A DNA stretch of 64,000 bases, taken from positions 1-64,000 of the forward strand of contig DF241029.1 of NCBI GenBank assembly GCA_000507305.1, written 5' to 3'. Positions 27,501 to 39,500 of the stretch are shown piece by piece. Position 1 is the stretch's first letter, and each line of letters opens with the position of its first letter. Under the pieces are notes generated by a model, which was given only the letters and a program-made list of their open reading frames with translations, did no database searches and was not told where the DNA came from. This stretch comes from Breviolum minutum Mf 1.05b.01. Its lineage: Eukaryota > Sar > Dinophyceae > Suessiales > Symbiodiniaceae. The position numbers and the translations under genes were made by a program.

Positions 27501-30500
27501 TAGAGTTTGCCACAAAACTCTTCAACGGTTTCGCAGATTTCATGATTTCCAGTGGAAACCAGGAGCGGATGGAATGGATCCAGAACTACATTGGTATGGT
27601 TGCCATCCTAGGAACACAGATTTGGTGGACTTGGCAAGTGGAGGCATCGGAGAAAACATCCAAAGTGTCTGCCACATGGCATGGGAAATCAGTGAGTCGT
27701 ATTTTGTATCAAAGCATTTTTGACCTGTTTCACATGAGCATGACTTGTTTGTATCTCTTTGATTGCTTATTATGAGTAAACTTGTGCATTGTTTTTGTGA
27801 ACCGGTCCCTCAAAAACCTCTCCTTCCCTGCATCCTTTCAGCCCTCGTCACAATTTCTCTGGTGATGTAATCCTAGTTGAGCCAGTTGAACGAGATTGAA
27901 ACCGGCCAGGATGCATTTCGAAAGGTGGCAGAAGGCGATAAGAATGCCATGAAGAATGAATTGAAGAAGGAAAACCAGCAGGTCCAGGACCCTTCCCAAA
28001 AACTTCCTGGCGGACGACAACTTTTTTTGGGACGGCACGATCGGCACGGAAGTTTGAGGACATTGACAACTGACAACTTTAAGTTTCACTTGGAAACCAG
28101 CAGGATCTCGTTGCTTTTGTGCGTTCACCCATCAACAAGCTGCAGCGAAAGAAGGCGCACACGAATTACTATCTCCATGGTGTGAAGTTGTGTCACGTCA
28201 AGGAAGACTTATCAGACTTGTTGCGCTCCGAAAAAGTGAGGGTTTTACATGTCATAGAATGAACATTGGATGGCAACCCGAAGGTCAACACCTTGATCAT
28301 TTTGGATGTCCATGCCCGCGATATTGTTGACCGCTTTGTGCGCGATAGTACCTCGTCGGCAATTTGCAAAGGAGCTTCCCTGCAGGTGTCTGCTATTGTG
28401 TTATTGTGTTCTGAGGTGTGCAGTTGTTGCATGCATAGTACCTCTTACTAATCCATGTGCTCCTTCCTTGCCTTCATGAAGATCTGACGTCCTCTAGATT
28501 GTGAAGGATATTTGTAGATGATGTTCTTCTGAACGCATGGGCTGAAAACAATCTTGTGCGCGTTCAAGTCAATGTTGGTTTTGTTTCCGCTTGAACAAAT
28601 GCATGGATCATAGAGGAACGCAGGGATGAAATAGCGATGTGTGTGGTACAGCCAAGTTGAAGAAAGTTCTGCCCAGGCATTTTGAACAAAGAGGAATTTG
28701 CTTGGGAATCTCAGCAGCTTGGACCGACCAAGCAACCTTTTGCGACATATGTTTGTTTTCGTTGCAGCAAAGCTTGAAGCTTGGTAGATGCAGCGGCTCC
28801 TTGAAAAGCGCCAAACGTGTGTCTCATTGGTATTCCATGGAAGGCTTCGCTTCTACTGGGATCGGAAGATGGATGACGTTTGGTTCTCAGATTTTCAGGA
28901 TCCTTTGCAAGTGATAATTATATACAAGTGATATCGAGTGATATGGAGGCTCAGGGAAGGTCTAGTTGAATTTGTAAATCAGGTGGCCATCCGACAGTGT
29001 ACCGGGCAACTCAAGTACTGCTACGAGTACCAGGCCGTCCAGCCGTCTGCCGACGTTGTTTTGCCATGGTTTTTGCATTTTTGCCTGGTTTCCTCACAGA
29101 TCTTTTCCAAGCTTGCAGCGACACATGCCAAAGTTCACTGCATTTTGCGCGGTGCAACGCTAGGGCTTGAATGGGCGACTTGTCATCACGCCCTTGACAG
29201 ATCGTTGCGTCTCACGGCCCCAAGTAACAGCTTTTTCGATTTTTCTCTGGGCATATATGGTGGTTTCCAAAAAATAGTGGGTTTTCCCCCCAAATCATCC
29301 CATTTTAATAGGGTTTTCCATTATTTTCACCATCCATTTTGGGGGTACCACCATTTAAGGAAACCCCTATATATCGTTGCATCCCGAGGTCATGACCTTG
29401 ACAACGGCTCTGACCTTCTGCATGGGTGGTGCTCCAGCAGGTCCTGCAGGAACTGGCAAGACCGAGACTGTGAAGGACATCGAAGTTTCAACGTTTCAAC
29501 AAGCGAAAGCAAGTGACATTCCGAAATAAGGCATTCCCCAAAGTAGGCAAGTGCCCCAAAATTTTTCAAAAAATTTTTAGTGCTAGAATCACTGAATCAC
29601 TGCATTTTTTTATAACTTCCAGATGGAAGTGGAACTGGTTTCACTGGTATGCGCTGGTTTTGATGGTTTGATTGATGCAATCATGATAGAGGACTTGGCC
29701 AAGTCCTTGGCCATTTCCTGTGTGGTGACGAACTGCGGTGATGGCTTAGACTTCAGGGCCATGGGCGTGATCTTCAGTGGTTTGTCCGAGACAGGACCTT
29801 CGGATTTGGAGGGCATCAGAAAGTGTTGAAATCGGAGGAAATTGTTTTCAGATTACAGAGGCCTGCATCTACAATGGTGCGGTAGTATTTCTGTGTGTTC
29901 ACTTGATTCTGTGTATGGTGCAGACAACCTGTGTATGGCGCAGAGAACCTGATTCCCTCGCAGTTCCATGCCAAGTTTGGGTGCACAGGATTTTGGGGTT
30001 GCTTTGATGAGTTCAATCGCATCAACGTTGAGGTGCAGTGATTGAGTTGCAAGAGTGCCACAGGATTCAGAATGTATCAGAATGTCATTGCCGCAGGTGT
30101 TGTCTGTGGTAGCTGCACAGATCAAGACAATCCAAAACGGACTCAACGTCCTCTCCTCAACTTGGCTTCGAATCGCCGAAGCGTCGATTCGGGCGATTCG
30201 GGCGATTCGAAAACCCATCAGCCTTCCAGGCTGGAAAGAAAACGGTTGAGATGCTGGGACGAGATGTTGCACTGAAAACAACAATCGGTGTGTGCCCTGG
30301 GCTGTTTCCACAGTATCTTTCAATTGAAGCCTCACAAGGCTGCAGCAAAAAGAGCCTTGCAACGGAAACTGAGGCTACTTCATCACCATGAACCCTGGCT
30401 ATGCTGGTCGATCTGAGTTGCCTGACAACTTGAAGGCCTTTGTGCAAAGTTTCATTATGTCACACGTCATGCTGCTTAAGTTTCTTTGTTTCACAGGCTC

Positions 30501-33500
30501 TATTCCGGCCAGTGACCATGATCGTACCTGACTTGCTGATGATTTGTTTGGAGCTTAGCATTGGGGCAAGTTGCACAGATACTAAGTTGCTGTAAGCAAA
30601 AAGCAGCTATATCTGCTCCAGTATTACCGAGGTGAGAACATGCTCATGTCCGAGGGCTTCAACATGGCAAAGGCTGTTTTACATTGCAAGCCATGATAGT
30701 TTGATACATCTCATGAGTACCTTGTGCGCAGGTCTTGGCCAAAAAGATGACGGTCCTGTATGCTCTGTCACAGGGTCAGCTTTCGAAGCAGTACCACTAT
30801 GCCTCCTGATGGCACAGTGGACAAGTCTTTATGTTGGATTCGATCTTGGTTGGTTTGGCTTTTGCAAGTCGACAGTCTACTCATATTCTTTGGAACTACT
30901 CTGTAATTTCATAGCTGTGCCAACAATATCCCATTACTGGTGCATGACTGTATCCCTCAAAAAAGGTCCTGGTAGAAAACAATTGGCTTCTGCTGTACGT
31001 AGCATCATAGATGCAGGTCAACGCCCAAGGATGCAAGGTAGATATGCCATGCTGAAATGTTGGTCCTATCATTGCTATCTTCCACCGATTTTAGAAAGTT
31101 GGGAATTTCATCCATGTATTAATACATTAGCTATGTAATCTACTCATAACTTTTTGAGGTTCACATGATATACAGAAATTTACAGAATTACAAGCCGTTT
31201 TGGTTTATTGGGAGGCCTTGATAATTGTGTGTCCAAGGATTTCAAGCTGCGAGCTCTGAAATCCGTCTTGGTGATGGCTGGCGATCTGAAAAGAGCAGCA
31301 GGAGATCTACCAGAAGACAAGGCCAGCTACATACCGCGCAAGGGTGCAGGTACATGTCCAGTTGTTACATTTGGCACGCGACAATTGGCAAGTAGATTGC
31401 TCTTCCATTTGAATTCAAGGGGCGTTGTCTTGGGTTCCACTAAGAAAAATACTTCCACCCCGTTGATGTATCAACGAGTCAAAGAAGATCAAGCGAAAAT
31501 GCAAGGTGCTGATGCGAGCCTTGCGTGACATGAATCTTGGCATCAAAATGGAACACACCTTCCTTTTTTTGCAAGCCTTCGGTAGCTGTAGCAGTACTTT
31601 TTTGACAGGTTTGCTCAAGTAAATCATTGTTGCACCTCATTCTGCATGTAACACATGTCAGAGGGTTATCCGGATGAGAGGAACCCTGCAAACACAAGAC
31701 CAACACGAGTGAAATGATCATGACTCTGACTTTGCGCTTGCAAACTCAGACTTCCAGCTTGCGCTGTGCACCTCAGGAACATGCCAAAGTTTGTCAAGCA
31801 GGAATTGGTTGGTCCAAAAGCCCAATATTTGATGTCTGTATCTATATATGCACATGTTTTTGCAGATGTCTATTGGATATTTGATGATATTTGCTTGTCT
31901 TGTCTTTCCGGAGCCAGGACGTACCACTCTTCCAGGGACTGCTCAATGACCTTTTCCCGGGATTGAAAGTTCCTCGAGAGGGCAATCCAAAGTTGAAGGA
32001 GCAAGTCGATGCTGTTCTTACTGAGATTGACGCAGGAACCCTGTTTTGGTTGTGGTGTTGCAGGAAGCTATCATGAAGTACTTCGATGATAACCAAATGC
32101 ACTCCAAGTACGAGGACTTTCGGGATTGGATATGAATTAAGAGATCGACTATCAGATATGCATCATCGTGTGCATTGACAACACTTGGCTACATGTGCAA
32201 GATACAATGCTCATGCAAGCAGGACATCTACCAGTTGCAAGTAGACAAAGTGATGCAGCTCTATGAAACGATGCTCACCAGGTTTGGGGACGGTTATTCT
32301 TGAGAATTTCCTACTTGTAGTAACTAGCGTGATTTGATTTTCTCACCCAAAAGGCGTTCATGTTGTCAAGGCACTCCACTATGATAGTGGGACCAACTGG
32401 TGGTGGTAAATCAGTGGTCTTGAATTGCTTGGCAGAGGTGTGGTGTGTATGGGCAATTTTTGATGATCAGATCCAATTCAACAGAGGAGATTCTGTGTAT
32501 AGAAATGATTTGCACAGGCACAGAAGACAGCATTGGACCTTCCAACGACCCTGCTGCCGTTGAACCCAAAGGCAATCACCACTGAGGTGCTTTTGCAACC
32601 TGTTTTTGTTGAATCGTATGTAGTCATACATTTATCAAATTTGTATGTGATGTAAAGCAATGGATTAAATATGTGTCTCATGTTTATCCGCTGTGACTGC
32701 AGCTTCAGAGGTTCTTGATGAACCGGGCTCTAACGGGTGGGCTTTCGGCTGGCAGTTCGCTAGCTTTAGGTTTGCGCCTTTTAGATTCCTTCAGCTCACC
32801 GGTAGCCCCGGTTTTTCCTGAGCCACTGCTCTGTGCCGAGCAGACTGACAACTGGCACCTGCCTTCGATCATCCTGGGGCTGGTCATTGGATTTTTGGTT
32901 GGGCCTATTCTGGAGGCTGTCATCACTGTCAGGGTTTGGCAGTATCAACAGGCCCTCAGACAGCTGTCCCATCAAGTTGGTGGTGTGGTAGGCCGTGCTA
33001 CTTACCGCATCCGCTGATTGTATGCAACGCCAACCATTGGACCTGGAGGGACAGATTGGTGATCTCCGGGAAGAGCTCCGATATCTTCGTTCTGAGGTGT
33101 CGAAGCTTCGTGGTGAGGTGCGAGTTGTTCAAGCTGGTGCTGCTGTGACTGAGTTGGTTGAAAGTGCCAATTCAGAATCAAGTGTAGCAGCTGGTAGCTA
33201 CGCTTTTGTGGAGGAGGAGAGTTCTGCGGCTGGGCGCCGTGCTTTGGTTGGTGCTTCTGTCGGTGGATCTTCGGCAGCTGGTGTTGGTGTTGGGGACAGA
33301 GGGGAGCCTGAACAAGCTCCTATTGCTCCCTCATATCCTAGGCCTTTGACCTGGTCTGAACGTGAGCGCATCTGTGATCGGATCGCTCAATTCCTCCTGC
33401 GTGCTTTGCAGGGTGATCATCGTGGCCCCTCTGGTCGCGACGAGATTCATCTTTCATCGAGATTGTGGATTGTGGCACGCTCATTTGAAGGCCAGTGCTT

Positions 33501-36500
33501 TCGGCCTTTGCGGGTCTTCCGCCGTTTCGGTGATTGCAAATTGCTGGTGAAGCGAGGATCCGATCTTGGATCCAGTGTTTTCATTGGAGTGCCCAGTGAA
33601 AGAGACGGAAGAAGGATTGCTCAGACCTCAGGCCTTGGTTGGCCTGAGGACTATTGATTGTTAAATGGAACCTGAAGAGGACGAACAGGAGCCGGAGGCT
33701 GATTTCAATTTACCTCTGCTTGTTGACTCGTCTGGAAGGGTGACGGTGCATTTTGAATTTGCTGCATTGACGATTGATAGTGGGGTGACTGTGGAACTTG
33801 TGCCTGTGGCTCTCATCGACACGAAGTTGTTGGTGGCAATACCGTCCAGTGCATGGCATCGGCAGTCAGCTCGCAGAGTTTTGCCTTCAGAAGGTTTTTC
33901 ACGAATAGTTCCGGTGGACGTTTTGCAATGTGCTCTTTCAGATCGAAGCGTGCCCTTGGAGGCCACGACTCGGGTTTGGATGGGTTTTGTGGAGCAAGAT
34001 CAGATGGCCGAAATGGTGTCGGCCGACGATGTAGAGTGCTTGGACCATCAGTTTTTGGTTGGCAATTCACCAGGCTATCTTCCCTACGCTGCTGGCTTGG
34101 TAGATGCTGCTCAGGAGCATTTTGCTTTCCTGTCTGCAGAGGAGCCTCCTCTGATTGCGGAGGACGGAGACGTAGAATCTGGCTTGGGAATGGAGGCTCG
34201 GATGAACCGGGTAGAAAAGACTCTGGAGAAGTTGAGTGGGTCGCTGCAGATTTTAGTCGACAAGAAGGTGAAGGATCATCCTCGGGTGACTTTTTCCCCT
34301 ACAGTGGAACAGCAGTTTGGGACAAAGACTCGAGGACGTGGTTCTCAAGCGGAAAAGTATCCGGATCTGGATGCTTCGGTGGTGACAGCTGCTTTGAGTG
34401 CTGGGGTGAGCGAAAAGGCCCTTCAGGAGATGCAGAAACTGATAGGGTTGGGTTTGCCGAAGGCGAAGAAGTTGCAAGAGCCTGCTTTGGGGCAATCACC
34501 GAAGAGAATGGCGAAGAAGGATGTGCTGTCCGAAAGCGAGAGCGAAGAAGAAGACGATGCAGGAGACTCTGGATTGCAAAGTTCCTCTTCAACTCCTGCT
34601 GTGGAGAAATCCCTTCGACAGCTTACCAAGATAGTTTCTGCTTTGACGCTGGAGAAGAGAAAGAAGTCTCAAGTGTCTCGGGTGGAAGCGGCGCTGGATG
34701 GCATTTCCTCAACTGGTCTGACAGATTCGGGGACTTTAGGCAGTGGAAAGAAGGCGGCAGCTGCTCGGAGGGTTCTCCGAACTTCGTTGATGGAGTCGCC
34801 GGAAGAGATTTATCAGCTGGTGGAAAGATACATGATGGAGGATCTTTGTCTGGCCACACAGACACCTGGACAACCGCAGCCGACGCTGTCGGCTCGTGCC
34901 TGGATCGAGCACAGGTCAAGAATAGGAAGTTTCAAAACATCTGCCCACTGCGCGTGGAGCGCAGGGGGAATCCTGGATGCATTGATTTCTGGCAACACGC
35001 CCCTTGCGAGAGCAAGGGCGTCACTCTTGGTTTTGATGCTGGACCAGACGGCGGTCGACAAAGGAAGCTGGGTTCTCAGCTCGGAGCTGAGTCTGGAGCC
35101 TCCGCCCCCGATGTCAGTTTTGGCATCTCATGTTCCACCAGATTTGGCCAATGGCGAAGTTCCTTTCAGCAAACTTTTAGACGCCCGTTGGGCGGAAATC
35201 AGTTTGACGCACCTTCGCGAAGCCGAAGAGTATCTGAGTCGCAGGACAAAGCTGGGTCGAAAAGGAGGTGCAGACGATGTGGATCCTGCCAAGCCAAAGG
35301 GCAAAGCGAAGGCCAAAGCTGCTTCGAGCAGCGGCAGCACGGAGTAAGCACACTGCATGAAGATGTGGTTGAGTTTGGGAGTCAGGTTGATGAGAGAGAG
35401 TACGAAGACGGCTCATGTCCTTGGTTCTCGTGCTCCTACCATTTCAGTTCCTTCGTTTTTGAATTCATGGCCTCGACTGCTACTTCGCTCGGGGGGAGCA
35501 CTTGGGGAATTTTTGCAATCCTTACTCAACATTGTGCCAGAGAATCGAGATGATTCTACCGGCAATGGTTCTACATGGCCAATTCCTATGCCATATCCCG
35601 AGGCCTTTCGTGCTGGTGGTTCAGTTCCTCTATGGCGGAAGAAGCGGCTTTGCCTTCAATTGCTGGTGCTGAATTGGTTCTGGCTGGGAGGACCGAGCAA
35701 ATGTCCTGAAACTCTCTGGTTGGGCCGACGGCTATCGGTGAGGCAGTGGAAGATAGTTTTCACTTTGGAGAACCTTGCTGAGGACTCGAATTCGATGAAT
35801 GAAGTTGAGGCGGCTGACATGGGCCGTTCTGCTGGGAAGGTGGAGTTGCAAGACAATGATCTGGCTGCTATTCACCGAGCTTGCGAATCGCTGCGTGGCT
35901 ATTCCAACAGAGGTGGTGGTGTTCGACCGTCGATGCATGTTGATGGTGGTGAGAGTTCCGAGTTTTATGATGGTGACTATGGCAAGTTTGTTGGCGCAGC
36001 CCCCAAAAGTTCCTATGTTGCTGCAAAGCCGATTGTGGCGGACCGGTTGCAATTTGGGCCTGCTCCGCAGTTTGATCCCGCTGGTTTTTTAGATGCTCGC
36101 ACAGCTGGAATGTATGAAGAGCCTCATCGTTTTTCTGATTACAGTTCTGCATTGCCACCGGTTGGCAAGGTGAGGGGGTCTAAGAGTGAGGTCATCCAGT
36201 TATATCAAAAACTGGCTGCGACGGGGCGACTGGTACCTCTTTCTGCGGATCAGGTGAATCCACGGTTCACTTCGGGCCTTTTTTCAGTGGGCAAAGATAT
36301 GCTACGAGACCGACTAATCATGGATTCTCGTCCACCTAACGCAGCAGAGGAGGGACTTAACAAGTGGACACAATGTTCAGCTAACGCTTTCAACGTGGCT
36401 CAGTTGGAGATTCGTCCCGACGAAACACTGGTGCTTAGCGGACAGGACATCAAAGATTTTATTATCAGTTTCGCATTGGGTCAAGACGAGCGGCTCGCAA

Positions 36501-39500
36501 TGCATTGAGCGGTTGGCTTAGCTATGATGACTTGCGACTGATTTTTGGACAGTCTGTTGTTTTGCCTTCGGCAGGAGGCTACGTCGGACTGAACACGTTG
36601 GCTATGGGAGATATTTGTGCTTGTGAATTTGCACAGGGCTCGCATTTAGGTCTGCTTCTACAATCGAAGACTGCTTACCCACGGGAGTTGTTGATGTATC
36701 GCTCTCCTCCGCCGAGGGGAGTGTTTTCAATTGGCGTGGTTATAGATGACCTGGTTATGCTGGAGCGGGTACTCACTAGCAACATTGAATCCCCTGCCAT
36801 TTCTGATGTTCGCATGCAAAGGGCTGAAGCAGCCTACTCTACGGCCGGTTTGCCGACGAATGCAAAGAAAGCTTTTTATCGAGAGACGAAAGCTTCCTTC
36901 TGGGGAATTAGTGTGGACGGCGTGAAAGGGACTATGAGGCCGAATCCTCAACGACTCTGGCCATTGGAGCTTATCACCTGGAGGGTAGTGTCGTTGGGAC
37001 TGGTGACGATATCATTGCTAGAAAGTCTGCTTGGATCTTGGGTTTCAGTTTTTATGCAACGTAGGCGTATGCTTAGCGTACTGGATCTCAGCTTCAAAGC
37101 AGTTCATAGTGGTGCAGGTCCTGAACATGTGCTCCGACTTTCTCCTGGGTTAAAGGATGAGCTTGTGACGTGCTGCATTTTGGGCACCATGACGGTGACG
37201 AACCTGCGGGCACAGACGTTGCCTGTGATTAAGGCTACGGACGCTTCTGACTGGGGAATGGCGGCGGTGGAAGCTCCTTTGCCACTGTCCGTGGCGAGAG
37301 AAGCTGCTAGATTTTCGTTGTCAAAAAGTTTGTGGTCGAAGCTTTTGCCTCCGGGGAAGGCTTGGTTGAAGGTCAAGCAGCTGTTGTCGGTTTCTGATGA
37401 ATTGCCGGGAGAAGAATTTTATGACACACATCCGTTTTGGTCAGTGCTTGCGAACTACCCTGCATATGCTGAAATTTGGCGACGGCCTTATGATCGGCCG
37501 TGTCATATCAACATTGGTGAACTGACAGCGCACTTGAAGGAAGAGGCTCGTGTGGCTTCACGTCATCCGTGCAGCCGTTGTTGCTATGGGTTAGATTCGC
37601 AAGTGGCCCTTGGCTCATTGGTCAAGGGACGAAGTTCTTCCGCTGGACTCAATTCTTTGCTGAAGCGCGGGTTAGCAATCCAACTGGGATATGACGTGTA
37701 TTCCGTGTATGGATTTTTCCCATCGGCCATCAATCGCAGTGATGGGCCGACTCGTGGTCGCAATCCGGCTCCTCCATCGATTTCAGAACCTTCTTTTTGG
37801 AAGCCTCTGACTGCAGGTATCTACGAACCTTTTGAGGAATGGCTGGATGCAAATGGCTGTTCAGATAGCTGGTCAAAACTGGATGCTGAGTTTTCTTCTC
37901 TTGGTTCAAGTGGAGGTTTTGAGCCGGCTCCTACAGTTTCGACAGAAGAGTCAAATGAGACGTGCGAGAAAGGTGTGTTTTCGGTGGATGTGCAGGAAGA
38001 TGGCCAAGATGTGGCAACAGATGAGTTGGTGTCCTTGTCAACGGAGTCCTTGCGGTTGTTGAGGTTGATTCCGGATAAGTTTGTTTGGTGGCCAGCCGGG
38101 TCGTCCAAGAGGTTTATTAGACCTGGAGCGCTAGACTTATATTCTGGAACTGCAGGGGTGGCCAGGCACTTGCTCAAGATGGGATGCCCGTTTGTGGTGG
38201 TGGTAGATTGGAAGATGGGCGGCGAAGCAAATTTGTTGAACAAAGAGGTCCAAAATTTAGTGCTTTCTTTGATTCGGGCTGGTGCATTTGAAGTGGCCGG
38301 AAGTGCATTGATATGCTCCAGTTTTTCGAAGGCAGTGACGCCTTGTGTTCGTTCACCTCGCTATCCTAGAGGTCTGCCGGGAATGAGACGGTCGATGAGA
38401 TTGAAAGTGTCTCAGGGGAATGCTCATGCAGACTTCAACGCTGCTCTCATAGTGGTAGCAGAGGAGCATGGTGTATGGTTTTGGCTGGAAAATCCAGATT
38501 CGTCTTATCTTTGGATTCAAAAGGGCTATGGACGTTTTCGTAGGCCTGACAGTGATTGGGTCTATCGAGCTGACTTCTGCAGGTTCAAGACCAAGTGGCG
38601 GAAGCGAACTCGTGTTGCGACGTCGCTGCCCCTTCTGAGAGGAAGACGAGTTATGTGTAGGTGCAGTCCTCCTAGGCACTTTCAATTGAGAGGCCAGCAT
38701 CCTTATTTGAGGAAACCATGGACGGCTGTGGCTGAGCCTTACCCGAGTGGTTTTGCTTTGTCTATAGCTCGGGCGATTTGTGGTGCAACAGGCTGGAAGA
38801 TGCATTCAGGAGACTGCTCTAAGACTGGAGGCGGCCGAATTGGTGAAGCAAGAAATCCTGGACCGCGGCGAGCTCCTATTTCTCGCCGTGGCTCTTTGGA
38901 AGGAAAGCCTATACAAGGACCTGGAACCATTTTGCTTGGAGAAAAATGCTGGGAAAAGTGTTTGTGCTGGTGCGGAGCTTCGCTGGTGGAGACAGATCCT
39001 CTTGAGTTGTTTCTTGCCGTGCCTTTGTTTTTAGCTCATGCGGTGCGAAGATATGGAGATCAAGAATATCAACGTGGTGGTTCATTGCTTTACTATCGGC
39101 ATTTGGTGCTGGTAGCGCAACGGAAAGTTCCACAGATGAAGTCTGTGGTGCATATCTGCTGGGAGCTGGCTACTCGTTGGGAGTTGGCTGAGCCAACGAA
39201 GCATCGCACTCCAATGCCTCTGCCTCTTTTGGAGGCCATGGTGATGTTAGCATGGAACTTGAAGTGGTACAGGTGGTCAGCAATAGCTATAGCTTGTTTT
39301 TACGGCGTGGCTCGGGTTGGAGAGGTTCTCGCTTCCACTAGGCGAGATCTTTTGCTGCCGGTCGACCTCCTTGATGACGATCATTCTGCTGCTTACCTTG
39401 TTTTGTGGAAGAGTAAGACGAGCAAGCGGCAGCCTTCCCGAGTTCAACATTTGAAGATAGTGCAGCCCAAAGCTGTTCGTTTGTTGACCGCCGTTTATGC

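Noticed and set aside
29853..30362. 169-residue minus-strand ORF
   Set aside because: It runs antisense across four dynein AAA1 exons whose sense translation matches the family exactly.
33853..35553. 566-residue ORF overlapping retroelement ORF3 in another frame
   Set aside because: It is Ser/Gly/Arg/Cys-rich without a domain, starts inside ORF3 and looks like a shadow of ORF3 codon bias. An overprinted gene cannot be fully excluded, but ORF3 has the protein-like composition.
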